DNA from: an uncultured Christensenella sp.
GTDB lineage: Bacteria > Bacillota > Clostridia > Christensenellales > Pumilibacteraceae
Assembly: GCA_910578545.1 (NCBI GenBank)
Contig: CAJTPT010000002.1
Location: 1-64,000, forward strand
Direction: 5' to 3'
DNA: 64,000 bases
Both the position numbers and the translations under genes were made by a program. The notes under the pieces were generated by a model. That model saw nothing but the letters and a program-made list of their open reading frames with translations. It did no database searches and was not told the origin of the DNA. Positions within the stretch are counted from its first letter, which is position 1; each line of letters opens with the position of its first letter. Shown here piece after piece: positions 1-8,290 of this stretch.

Positions 1-112
1 CAGCGGCGCACTTGTATCAAGACAAGCGCACGCCGTAAACTCAAAGCGGGCTTAAAACATAACTAACAGCCTGTTGTTGCACATTGAAAAGTTAATATTT
101 AAGTTATGACTA

Positions 113-141
113 TTGCAAGTTTGGTGTATTTGTGTTATAAT
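113..141 (+). promoter_or_regulatory. Sigma-A type promoter for the DUF2971 gene
   Basis: TTGCAA (113-118), a 17-base spacer and a perfect TATAAT (136-141), with a TGn extended -10. The boxes lie about 48 bases before the TTG start at 189. Nothing recognisable is seen in bases 1-112. Confidence 0.75.
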
Positions 142-188
142 GGTTTCATTGAATATCTATATGTATGTATTCGCTTTGGAGAATTGTT

Positions 189-1139
189 TTGAAAAAGTAT
201 TTGTTTAGATTTCGGTCTTGTAATGAAAATAATTTTAATGCGTTAAGAAATGCACAGATATGGTGTACACCTGCTGAGAGCTTTGCAGATCCACGAGATT
301 GCTCATTGCGTATTGATGTAAGTCGTAATATCCCGCAAATGAGAAAGGTATTAAGCATATTGGGCTTTCAAGGGTTCGCGCCGAATTGGATTGAAAAGTT
401 TATTGGCAAGGATCAAAATCATATTTTTAGCGACGCTGAAAATGCTTTGATAAAGCAATATGTTGAACATACTTGTGCGTGCGACGTTCCTGTTGATTTG
501 AATGTTCTATTCAGCGATGAGTTAAGCAAGGTTATCAGAAAATCTGTTGATTTGTGCAGAGCGTTTTATGAGTATGTTATGACTGATGATGAAGCAATGC
601 GGGTTTTATTGAGAAGTTTGCAAGAGACGGCATTAGAAGAGGCGGAAAAGCGTCGGAAACTTTTTTATGTTTGTTGTTTTACTGAAACTTATAAAAACGA
701 TGCGATGTGGGAAAGTTTTGCGGATGGTTTTCAGGGCTTTTGTTGTAGATATGACATGGACTTAATTGAAATTTATGGCAAAATTTCGCCATTTCAAAAA
801 GTTATCTATGGAAGTAAGCCTATTTTTGATTTTACTAATTTTCTTAAGTACGATAATTCAAAAACGGAGTTGCAAATAGAGAACGAAATTATGAATCAGT
901 TGATTTATAAAGATCAAAGTATGCAATATCAAAAAGAGTGGAGGCTGTTTGTAAAAAGGACGGGTACATCGTCAGGACAATTAGTTGATTTTGATATTTG
1001 TAGCGGAATAATACTTGGCATAAAAATGTCTGCGGAGAATAAGAGGTGTTTACTAAAGATAGCTGAAGAAAAAAATTTGCAGGTATATGAACAACGACTC
1101 AGCCGCTACGGGAACTACTACTATCCACAAATACAATAA
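189..1139 (+). CDS. DUF2971 family protein
   Basis: The predicted product has 316 residues. The family signature is visible: an N-terminal stretch KYLFRFRSCNENNFNALR, then FADPRD, then MWESFADGFQGFCCRYD, and a late WRLFVK motif. This fits the DUF2971 pattern (FRS..., FxDPxD, W..Y.....G.C). The biochemical role of this family is not established; its members are common in accessory and defence-rich regions. I chose the TTG at 189 rather than the ATG at 165 because GGAG (178-181) sits 7 bases before the TTG, whereas the ATG has no ribosome binding site. It has its own strong promoter and appears monocistronic. The low GC content resembles the rest of the first 5.6 kb and suggests transfer. Function is unknown; the family call is fairly sure. 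Confidence 0.7.
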   Translation: MKKYLFRFRSCNENNFNALRNAQIWCTPAESFADPRDCSLRIDVSRNIPQMRKVLSILGFQGFAPNWIEKFIGKDQNHIFSDAENALIKQYVEHTCACDVPVDLNVLFSDELSKVIRKSVDLCRAFYEYVMTDDEAMRVLLRSLQETALEEAEKRRKLFYVCCFTETYKNDAMWESFADGFQGFCCRYDMDLIEIYGKISPFQKVIYGSKPIFDFTNFLKYDNSKTELQIENEIMNQLIYKDQSMQYQKEWRLFVKRTGTSSGQLVDFDICSGIILGIKMSAENKRCLLKIAEEKNLQVYEQRLSRYGNYYYPQIQ

Positions 1140-1326
1140 CTATTACTATTAGAGTTTAGCGATTGTTCAGTCATAGCACAATGAAAACGGAATATTGCTG
1201 TTATATTAATATTTGAGAATGGTATTATGAAATGTAGTTCATAAGAAAAGTGGAACTGTGCTCATATTGTAGAAAGATTTACAATTTATTAGAAATTCGA
1301 TTCATATTTTACGCCTAAAATGACGC

Positions 1327-1355
1327 TTGATTATGAACGATTATTCGTGTATAAT
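1327..1355 (+). promoter_or_regulatory. Promoter for the HTH gene
   Basis: TTGATT (1327-1332), 17-base spacer, TATAAT (1350-1355), followed by GGAGAG (1371-1376) before the ATG at 1381. Confidence 0.75.
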
Positions 1356-1380
1356 GTAAATATCAAAAAAGGAGAGCGTT

Positions 1381-2490
1381 ATGATTACACCGGACCAAGA
1401 AAACTTTATAAAACAATTTGTGAATGAAAATATTTTCGACTTTCACAGTATTCTATCATATTTAAGGTTACATGATGTTGTTGGTGAAGAAATATTTAAA
1501 ATTGCAAAAAAGGATGATGTAATTTACAATAGAGTGGTAGAACATGGCTTTGGTTATTTGCCCATTGATACAACTAAATTTGTACGTAGAGTGCCGTTTT
1601 ATTTTTACGTTGCGAATTACGATAAAAGGCATTTTGGCGATTTGTCAGATATAATAAGAGCAATATATGTGTCGAGAAACTATGATATAGACGACTATGA
1701 TGTTTTAGAAAGAATTTACATTATTTTAGAAAAAATGTATTATTATCATAAAATGTCTATAATTGATATTATGGATTACGCGCATAATATTAATAGTTCG
1801 GAATACAAAGGCGATTTCTTTTTCAGATGGGCACATTATTTGGATCTTTGTGAAGCATTGCATTTAGAAAACAAATATCCGCTTAATTTTATTTATGAGA
1901 CCAATCGAGTCATACAATTAGCGGGCGAAGAGCCGGATATATTTGAGCCGGGTTTAATAGGGTTTAATGAACCGTTTATTAGGAAGGATAATGAAATAAT
2001 CATAGGTGGAGAATTTCCATTTACGATTGATAATAAACCGGCATTACAGTGGATAGGAATTTGGATCGAAGATGCGGCTTATGTAGAAATGTGTGATGCT
2101 TATGATATGGATGGAAAAGCTTTTTTTGAAAAAGAATTGCATATAGGATTATCGCCTACAACAAAAATATATTTGCCATATTATCCGAATGATAATGAGC
2201 TTGTTTGGGATCCAATTTATTTTGGACCACTCGTTATGGATTTTGATAATGATGTATTAAAATTGTTTAGAACAAAGAGAAAGTTTACGCAACAACAAGT
2301 TGCTGACGCAGTTGGGGTGCAACTTCGAACTTATCAAAAATGGGAGAAAGGTGAAGTTAAGCCCGACGGTTATAATTTGATTCGACTTATGAATTTCTTG
2401 AATATAGAATCTGTGCAAGATTTTTTGAAAAATACTCCGATTGAGGATAGTAATTATGAGAAATTTAGGGCGCGTAAACATTATAATTAA
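1381..2490 (+). CDS. Large protein with C-terminal Cro/XRE-type helix-turn-helix
   Basis: The product has 369 residues. Residues about 290-342 form a lambda-repressor type helix-turn-helix (RTKRKFTQQQVADAVGV, then RTYQKWEKGEVKP), so it should bind DNA. The preceding ~285 residues are rich in aromatic and acidic residues and match no family I recognise. An XRE domain at the extreme C-terminus behind a long unknown domain is unusual, since most XRE regulators carry it first. The gene has its own promoter and ribosome binding site and stands alone between the DUF2971 gene and the HEPN/NTase operon. It could regulate neighbouring defence genes or be an independent effector; the sequence does not decide this. 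The DNA-binding call is secure, the role unknown. Confidence 0.7.
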   Translation: MITPDQENFIKQFVNENIFDFHSILSYLRLHDVVGEEIFKIAKKDDVIYNRVVEHGFGYLPIDTTKFVRRVPFYFYVANYDKRHFGDLSDIIRAIYVSRNYDIDDYDVLERIYIILEKMYYYHKMSIIDIMDYAHNINSSEYKGDFFFRWAHYLDLCEALHLENKYPLNFIYETNRVIQLAGEEPDIFEPGLIGFNEPFIRKDNEIIIGGEFPFTIDNKPALQWIGIWIEDAAYVEMCDAYDMDGKAFFEKELHIGLSPTTKIYLPYYPNDNELVWDPIYFGPLVMDFDNDVLKLFRTKRKFTQQQVADAVGVQLRTYQKWEKGEVKPDGYNLIRLMNFLNIESVQDFLKNTPIEDSNYEKFRARKHYN

Positions 2491-2792
2491 TTAAAACATT
2501 CGTACTTCATAAATCGCGGATATTGCATAACAAACGCTGGCGTCCGCCATATGCTGTGCAGCTTTCTCGAAAGCGCGTCTTGGTGCCTCACAATTACAGA
2601 AATCCTGCAAAGTATGCCGTGTGCACGCACATCAAGTTAATGTCTGAACAGTCCATGAAACAGTCCATAGCGTAGTAACACTGAAGTCTTTTTGAGTTAA
2701 TCCATAGCGGCAATAAACCATTTATGTACAAATGGTTTTTAATGTTAAGAATCGCTCATTGAAAAGCGAATAGACATCGTTGTTAAATTAGC
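2491..2792. other. Gene-free spacer with an AT-rich hairpin
   Basis: No gene is supported here. Bases 2715-2738 form a 9-bp inverted repeat (AAACCATTT / AAATGGTTT) around a 6-base loop. It could be a weak terminator for the upstream gene or an operator ahead of the HEPN promoter. Confidence 0.4.
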
Positions 2793-2821
2793 TTGAAAAT
2801 TTATTGTTATAGTGGTATATT
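2793..2821 (+). promoter_or_regulatory. Promoter of the HEPN/NTase/AbiH operon
   Basis: TTGAAA (2793-2798), 17-base spacer, TATATT (2816-2821) with a TGG extended -10 element. No equally good promoter is seen before the next two genes. Confidence 0.7.
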
Positions 2822-2849
2822 ATATGCAAATGCATAAGAGGTGGTGATG

Positions 2850-3626
2850 ATGTTAGGCTACGATATTGACTTTCATGACATATTTCCGTTATTGACATTT
2901 GAAAAAGGCGAAGAACAAATATGCCGAGATAATTTGCAATTGAGAGGCATTTACCTTTATAAACAAGTATATTCCGCATTATGTAATTGGGGTGTCAATA
3001 TCAAAGAGATATCTTATAAACTGTTTTCGAATCTAATTCGTTACGACAAAAGTATAAGGGATAAGCTTTACATTTATCTTGCAGCGGCAGAGGAACATTT
3101 GCGTAATATAATTTTTGACGCGTTGGAAATAGATAATGTTCAGATTGATACTACTAACGAGTATTTGGACATAAACGCTTTAAGACCAAGGACCCGTGCA
3201 GATAAACACGAATATTCTAATTTGTATTATTACTCGTATGCAAAGAATTTTGATTTCGGTTTAATCATTCAAATATTCGATAAGTTTAACTTAGCGCAGA
3301 AATACGGTTTGAATCATTCGGATATTACAAGCGTACGCATTTTGAGAAATAAGGTTATGCATCATAATATGCTGTTATTATCTTGTTTTACCGAACGAAG
3401 CGATATAGAAAGAGTTATTACTGAAGTCGAATCGGGAATTGAGGCGCTTTATAGAATTTTACCGACGAATGAGCTTCGAGAAGGATCAGTTAGAAACGGG
3501 GAAATCGTCGGTGGTTTAACGCAAGCGATAAATAAAAGCAATTATCCAAACGGTGATATAACCAATACGCCATACGATAATGTAATTTGTTTGCATAAAT
3601 TTGCGAACGGGAGTTTTATACACTAA
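2850..3626 (+). CDS. HEPN-domain protein, Abi_2/AbiD-AbiF-like
   Basis: The product has 258 residues from the ATG at 2850. The best clue is the C-terminal RILRNKVMHHN (Arg166-Asn167 to His171-His172), an RNxxxHH motif. It matches the RX4-6H active site of HEPN ribonucleases and the RN...HH signature of Abi_2 phage-exclusion proteins. The rest is mainly helical. GAGGTG (2838-2843) precedes ATG 2850 by 6 bases; GTG 2841 and ATG 2847 are in-frame alternatives. The stop overlaps the ATG of the nucleotidyltransferase-like gene by one base (TAATG), implying coupled translation and a joint function. By analogy with HepT/MntA modules it may be the RNase toxin of a pair, although both proteins are larger than typical members. 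Family level fairly sure, function inferred. Confidence 0.65.
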   Translation: MLGYDIDFHDIFPLLTFEKGEEQICRDNLQLRGIYLYKQVYSALCNWGVNIKEISYKLFSNLIRYDKSIRDKLYIYLAAAEEHLRNIIFDALEIDNVQIDTTNEYLDINALRPRTRADKHEYSNLYYYSYAKNFDFGLIIQIFDKFNLAQKYGLNHSDITSVRILRNKVMHHNMLLLSCFTERSDIERVITEVESGIEALYRILPTNELREGSVRNGEIVGGLTQAINKSNYPNGDITNTPYDNVICLHKFANGSFIH

Positions 3627-4285
3627 TGAAATACATAAATAGAAAAGATCCTATAAAAAAGGCGGCACGCGAAGACTTTGAACGAAAGCTGTTGCCATTG
3701 ATAAGAAAATATTTGCGCCAAGATTTTGGAAAAAAGAAATGGGTGTTTAAAGAGTTTGTTGTCGGCAGCACAATGCGGAATTTGATTTTGGTTGGGAATG
3801 AAGGATTCGATATGGATTATCAATTGCGTTTTGAACGAATGCCTGAAAAGTACAAATCCAATGCAAAAGAAATGAAAGGTCTGTTTCAAAGGTATTTTGA
3901 TAGAGCTATCAAAGAGCTGAAATTACCGCTAACATTTTGCGAAGATTCTACGCATGTACTCACGATTAAAAAAATCATGAACAGTAAAGTTTTATATTCC
4001 TATGATATTGCACTGTTACGATTGGACTCCGCAGAACAACTCATAATTCTTAAGAATGAAAAGAAAAAGCGAGATGACGATTATCATTATGTACAAATAC
4101 CGGATTGTGAGAATTTTTCTAATAAATACAAGAAAGTGAGAACGCCGCAAGCGTGGACGTTATTGCGAGAGATATATAAGAGCAAAAAGGAGAAGTATCA
4201 GAACGTATGTAAGGACGATAGACCTGCGTCGTTTACATTATTAGGGCAGGCGGTAAATGAAGTTATACAGAAATTCAAATTATAG
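3626..4285 (+). CDS. Nucleotidyltransferase-fold protein, putative partner of the HEPN protein
   Basis: The product has 219 residues. It shows the pol-beta-type nucleotidyltransferase active site: Gly47-Ser48 (VVGSTM), then Asp62-x-Asp64 (GFDMDYQ), and a third acidic residue near Asp127 (YSYDIALLRLD). The triad looks intact, so catalysis is plausible. Start and stop context (TAATG overlap upstream, AbiH 25 bases downstream) place it in the middle of a three-gene operon. In type VII toxin-antitoxin pairs the small MNT protein neutralises a HEPN RNase by AMPylation; a similar role is the obvious hypothesis. It is longer than a minimal MntA and could instead be a CD-NTase-like or tRNA-modifying enzyme. 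Fold call sound, substrate unknown. Confidence 0.65.
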   Translation: MKYINRKDPIKKAAREDFERKLLPLIRKYLRQDFGKKKWVFKEFVVGSTMRNLILVGNEGFDMDYQLRFERMPEKYKSNAKEMKGLFQRYFDRAIKELKLPLTFCEDSTHVLTIKKIMNSKVLYSYDIALLRLDSAEQLIILKNEKKKRDDDYHYVQIPDCENFSNKYKKVRTPQAWTLLREIYKSKKEKYQNVCKDDRPASFTLLGQAVNEVIQKFKL

Positions 4286-4310
4286 GAAAACATCTAAGGA
4301 GAATCCTTTT

Positions 4311-5606
4311 ATGTCAAAACAATTACTTATATTAGGTAACGGATTTGACTTACATTGTGGGTTAAAATCTAGTTATAAAGATTTTTTTAGATACACCATA
4401 CTTGATACAATTGGGGAGCGTTTTAATCTTGCACAAATGAAAATAGGCGTTTCTGGATTTTGGGAAGGATTGTTGATGGAGTATTATAAGGCATTAGGTA
4501 ATCTAGATTATAGTTGGTGCGATATAGAAACCATTATTAAAGAAACGCTTTACTGTATTTATTGTGGAAATGATAAAAAATCAGTAAATATTAATAATGG
4601 ATTATGGCTTAAAGCTCTAAATAGCACAGTGTATAGAAAAAATCCGCCTGAGGAATTAATAAATATAAATGATCCGATAAAAAGATATTTATTTATGTGT
4701 TGTTTTAATTTTTTATATTATTTACAGTCTGGACAATGTTCAGATTTTTGTAAGTTGAATTTATTGATGCAAAGTTTATTGCAAGAACTTAGTAATTTCG
4801 AAAAGCGATTTTGTAAATATGTAAAAGATTGCATTTTTGATAAGCAAAATAATATAAACGAACAATACATAGTTAGTGCGGTTAATTTACTTGCTTACAT
4901 TACGGGATTTTCAACTCCAGATTTTGAAAATATCGATGAAATGATGGATATTGAAGAAGAGGATGACGAAGAAGAGATTTCACATAATGTATACCATCCA
5001 ATAGTAAGAGAAAATCAAGTACTATCTAAAGAATTCAATAAGTTAAGATACACGAACATTCTTAGCTTTAATTATACGGCAATCTTTGATATTTTGGGTG
5101 TTGAATGTCCGTGCGCATATAGTAATGTTCATGGCAAGTTGTGTAATAAACAATGCTCTGAAGATTGCAGTTCTTCAAGCGTAATATTCGGAATTGACGA
5201 TACGTTGATTCAGTCACAAGAAGCAAATTCTATGTTGCGCTTATTCAGCAAGACTTATAGGAAAATGTCTGATACAAGTACACCGATTAGTATTTTACCG
5301 AAAAATGACGGTCAGCCAATAGAGATAAAATTTTACGGTCATTCATTAAGCGAAGCGGATTATTCGTATTTTCAAAGTATTTTTGATTTTTATAATCTAT
5401 ATGACAACAATAATGTAAGTCTATTATTTTATTATTCGAAAGGTTATGAACAAAACGACGCTATTTATCAGTTGATTAATTCGTACGGTAAAACGCTTGA
5501 TAATAAAGATCAGGGCAAGAATTTGATACATAAACTTCTATTGGAAAATAGATTAAAAATAGTAGTAGTACCAGACAATATAATAGAAGTACCGGATAAT
5601 ATTTAG
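4311..5606 (+). CDS. abiH: AbiH family abortive-infection protein
   Basis: The product has 431 residues. The N-terminus LLILGNGFDLHCGLKSSYKDF (residues about 5-25) is the hallmark of the bacteriophage abortive infection AbiH family. A late block IKFYGHSLSEADYSYFQSIF is the conserved C-terminal segment of the same family. There is an acidic patch (EEEDDEEE) around residue 225. AAGGAG (4296-4301) lies 9 bases before ATG 4311, so this start is preferred over the upstream in-frame ATG at 4257, which lies inside the preceding gene. It follows the HEPN/NTase pair in the same direction and likely shares its promoter. AbiH was described in Lactococcus phage resistance; the mechanism is not established. 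Family call secure. Confidence 0.9.
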   Translation: MSKQLLILGNGFDLHCGLKSSYKDFFRYTILDTIGERFNLAQMKIGVSGFWEGLLMEYYKALGNLDYSWCDIETIIKETLYCIYCGNDKKSVNINNGLWLKALNSTVYRKNPPEELININDPIKRYLFMCCFNFLYYLQSGQCSDFCKLNLLMQSLLQELSNFEKRFCKYVKDCIFDKQNNINEQYIVSAVNLLAYITGFSTPDFENIDEMMDIEEEDDEEEISHNVYHPIVRENQVLSKEFNKLRYTNILSFNYTAIFDILGVECPCAYSNVHGKLCNKQCSEDCSSSSVIFGIDDTLIQSQEANSMLRLFSKTYRKMSDTSTPISILPKNDGQPIEIKFYGHSLSEADYSYFQSIFDFYNLYDNNNVSLLFYYSKGYEQNDAIYQLINSYGKTLDNKDQGKNLIHKLLLENRLKIVVVPDNIIEVPDNI

Positions 5607-5645
5607 TTGTAGCTATTATTTTGTTGATTTGGTTATACTACTACT

Positions 5646-6467
5646 ATGGCATACAGTTACAAAGGCAGCATAAGTTTCGGCTTGGTATATATCCCCGTCA
5701 CGCTCCATAATGCAGTTAAAAACAACGACATAGGCTTCAATATGATAGATAAAAAGACAATGAGCCGAGTGCGCTACAAAAAGACATGCGAGGACTGCGG
5801 CGGTCGGGAAGTCAAACAGGAAGATATAGTTAAGGGCTACGAATACGATGACGGCAAGTACGTCATATTCAACGAGTCGGATTTCGAAAAGTTAAAGACC
5901 AAGAAAGATAAGAATATAACCATAGATAGATTTGTGCCGCTTGCCGAAGTGGACCCGATTTACTTTGACAAGCCATACTACGTTGTCCCGACAGGCGCAG
6001 AAAAAGCGTTCGCAGTGTTACTAACCGCAATGGAACAAGAGAACAAAGCCGCGATTGCTAAAACCGTACTCGGCACGAAAGAAACGTTAATACTAATTCG
6101 AGCAAAGAACGGACAAATGCTCTTAAACACGCTGTTCTATGAAGAAGAGATAATGAGCAATCCGGCTAAGGAAGTAACTGAAAATGGTAGCGCCGACGAG
6201 CTGAAAATGGCAATGGCAATTATAGAGAGTATGAGCGGCGAGTTCGAACCTGAATTATACAAAGACGAATATAGAGAGAAAGTTCAAGCAGCAATAGAGC
6301 AAAAGATAAATGGCAAAGAGATAACCGCGCCCAAAGAAAAGAAAACAACGACTGCGGCAAGCCTTATGGAAGCATTACAACAAAGCCTTGCGCTTATGAA
6401 TGGTAAAGATAAAAAAACGAAACGTACAAGCACGCAAAAGAAAACAACGGCGAGAAAACGCGCGTGA
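5646..6467 (+). CDS. ku: Ku protein (non-homologous end joining)
   Basis: The product has 273 residues, the usual length for bacterial Ku. The start MAYSYKGSISFGLVYIPV, the central CEDCGG pair and YVVPTGAEKAFAVLL are typical of the Ku core that forms a ring on double-strand DNA ends. The last ~40 residues are Lys/Arg/Thr-rich, as expected of the C-terminal DNA-binding tail. It is followed with a one-base overlap by an ATP-dependent ligase, giving a two-gene NHEJ system. No ribosome binding site precedes the ATG; TATACT (5634-5639) ends six bases upstream, so the mRNA may be leaderless, or the gene may be read through from abiH 39 bases upstream. Function is secure by homology. Confidence 0.95.
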   Translation: MAYSYKGSISFGLVYIPVTLHNAVKNNDIGFNMIDKKTMSRVRYKKTCEDCGGREVKQEDIVKGYEYDDGKYVIFNESDFEKLKTKKDKNITIDRFVPLAEVDPIYFDKPYYVVPTGAEKAFAVLLTAMEQENKAAIAKTVLGTKETLILIRAKNGQMLLNTLFYEEEIMSNPAKEVTENGSADELKMAMAIIESMSGEFEPELYKDEYREKVQAAIEQKINGKEITAPKEKKTTTAASLMEALQQSLALMNGKDKKTKRTSTQKKTTARKRA

Positions 6468-7378
6468 TGGGCGATTTATTCATAGATAAAAACATCGACC
6501 CGATGTTATTGTACGAAACAGAGCCGTTCGACAGCGACGAATATATATTCGAACTAAAACTCGACGGCATTCGTTGTATAGCATATATTAAGCCCCAAAG
6601 CGTAGTGCTTCAAAACAAGCGACATAAGGACGTTACGGCGATATATCCCGAACTGTCGGAATTAAAATGTTGTGTAAAAAAGCGAGTTATACTTGACGGC
6701 GAGCTTGTAATACTTACGGACGGCAAGCCTGATTTTTACGCACTGCAAAAGCGCAGTCTTATGAGCGACGATTTCAAAATAAAGCTCGCGGCTAATAAAG
6801 CTCCCGTACAGTTTGTTGCTTACGATATTCTCTATATCGACGGCAAAGATATAACAAACAAACCGCTTATGGAACGCAAAGAGCTATTAAGTAATGCCGT
6901 AACAGAAGGGCATGGGCTGAGTATATCTAGGTATATAGAAAAGAACGGTAAAGCCTTTTTTGAGCTTGCAAAGCAAGAGAGTTTGGAAGGAATCGTTGCA
7001 AAGAAAAAAGACGGGCTTTACCATATCAGTAAGCGCACGCGCGATTGGGTAAAGATAAAAGTCATGCAGGACGAGGATTTGTTAGTTTGCGGCTATGAGC
7101 CTGACGAAAAAGGTAATGTCAAGGATCTCATACTCGGTTATTACGACGATAGCAATAAACTTCAATGTCGCGGAAAGGTCTATCTCGGAGTGTCGGAAAG
7201 CGATCGCAAGATAATAGGCGAGTTCGCAAAAAAGAACACGGTCAAAAAACCGTGGTTTGATAAGTACATTAATGCCGTGTGGCTGAAACCTAAGCTAATA
7301 GGTACGGCGCATTTCATGCACGAAACGGAAAGCGACGGTATGCGTCAGCCCGTATGGAAAGGCTTGCGGTCAGATTAA
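6467..7378 (+). CDS. ligD: ATP-dependent DNA ligase, LigD-type ligase domain only
   Basis: The product has 303 residues. Ligase motifs run in order: motif I Lys31-Leu-Asp-Gly (ELKLDGIR), motif III ILDGEL near 76-81, motif IV EGIVAKK (174-180) and motif V WVKIK (194-198), followed by an OB-fold region to the end. Lys31 would form the AMP-lysine adduct. Neither the polymerase nor the phosphoesterase domain of full LigD is present, and no such genes are nearby. The start ATG overlaps the ku stop (TGATG), so the two are translationally coupled and should act together in end joining. It ends two bases before a convergent sigma-like gene with no terminator between them. Assignment secure. Confidence 0.93.
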   Translation: MGDLFIDKNIDPMLLYETEPFDSDEYIFELKLDGIRCIAYIKPQSVVLQNKRHKDVTAIYPELSELKCCVKKRVILDGELVILTDGKPDFYALQKRSLMSDDFKIKLAANKAPVQFVAYDILYIDGKDITNKPLMERKELLSNAVTEGHGLSISRYIEKNGKAFFELAKQESLEGIVAKKKDGLYHISKRTRDWVKIKVMQDEDLLVCGYEPDEKGNVKDLILGYYDDSNKLQCRGKVYLGVSESDRKIIGEFAKKNTVKKPWFDKYINAVWLKPKLIGTAHFMHETESDGMRQPVWKGLRSD

Positions 7379-7380
7379 AG

Positions 7381-8004
7381 TTACCCGTAAATCGCTGTGT
7401 ATCTCTGTCTCATTTTAATGAAGTATTCGAACACGGTAGATTGTACTCTGCCGAGTATCCGTCCTATTTCGGGATAACTCAATCCTGCCATTCGACATTC
7501 TAACGCAAGTTTCATATTGTCCGTTAAGTTAAGGTTTTCCACTATCTCGTCGCAGTGTGTATAGTCACTAACTATTTCTTCTCTCATCTCGACCAACGGT
7601 TCGTTTTCGGGTGTAATATTGTCTATGTCGGTATGACGATAATAATCTCTTGTATCTCGATTAATTAGTTTCATCATTCGCTTAATGCAAGCTGTTCTTA
7701 AAGTAATTGCTTTACCTTTCTTGTTGATACCTATAACGTCGTTTATATGCTCTCCGTAATGCTCGCAAAGGTATAACACGCCTTCGTGTACAAGATCGTA
7801 ACCGTCGCTGAATACGTGGTTTATATCGTTCTTATGTTTTATGTCCGCGTATAAGTCGGCATATATCTTTTGCATACGTTTTCCCATATAGCTTATTAAA
7901 AAGCGTGTTTGTAAAAATGCTAATAGCTCGGATATAGCTATTACATTAATCGGGTTTATTTCTTCTTGGAGAACGCTGAAATTAAGAATTCTGTTATTGC
8001 TCAT
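7381..8004 (-). CDS. Sigma-70-like orphan sigma/HTH protein of mobile-element type
   Basis: The product has 207 residues. A segment SDGYDLVHEGVLYLCEHYG (about residues 66-84) resembles sigma region 2. The C-terminal LSYPEIGRILGRVQSTVFEYF is a region-4-like helix-turn-helix. I recall proteins of this layout, followed or preceded by a ~90-residue acidic protein, from integrative and conjugative elements of Clostridia and Bacteroidia; this is memory, not a search. The ribosome binding site AGGTGA lies 6 bases upstream of the ATG. The small gene 8006-8281 ends one base before this start, so the two form an operon. It probably directs or senses transcription of element genes now lost. Family moderately sure, target unknown. 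Confidence 0.6.
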   Translation of the reverse strand: MSNNRILNFSVLQEEINPINVIAISELLAFLQTRFLISYMGKRMQKIYADLYADIKHKNDINHVFSDGYDLVHEGVLYLCEHYGEHINDVIGINKKGKAITLRTACIKRMMKLINRDTRDYYRHTDIDNITPENEPLVEMREEIVSDYTHCDEIVENLNLTDNMKLALECRMAGLSYPEIGRILGRVQSTVFEYFIKMRQRYTAIYG

Positions 8005-8005
8005 T

Positions 8006-8281
8006 TCAGTTCACCTCGTCGAAGTCGTCGAGTTTGATTATGTTTTCGTAGAACAATCCGTACTCGAAATACAGCTTACCGTCTTTGTCGCGGAGTAGTG
8101 GGAACGTATCTTGGCTTATACGACCGGCTCGCGTAATAGCTACGGTAATGGTTCCGTAGACGGAGTTTACATCAAGAATATTGAACGTAATCTCGTATTC
8201 GCCGTCGTCGTAAGAGAATTCCGAGAGATAGAACTTTCTTACTTCATTCTCTTGATTTACATTTGCACTTGTTTCTTTCAT
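8006..8281 (-). CDS. Small conserved acidic protein paired with the sigma-like gene
   Basis: The product has 91 residues, mostly predicted beta strands, with an acidic tail ending in KLDDFDEVN. I do not recognise a named domain. The pattern ...VAITRAGRIS...LLRDKDGKLYFEYG resembles small proteins I remember beside the same type of sigma-like gene in conjugative elements. The start is supported by GGAGG (8291-8295) 9 bases upstream. It is the first gene of a two-gene minus-strand operon whose leader is duplicated in inverted orientation (8291-8540). A regulatory partner of the sigma-like protein is a guess. Confidence 0.6.
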   Translation of the reverse strand: MKETSANVNQENEVRKFYLSEFSYDDGEYEITFNILDVNSVYGTITVAITRAGRISQDTFPLLRDKDGKLYFEYGLFYENIIKLDDFDEVN

Positions 8282-8290
8282 TTTGGAAAA

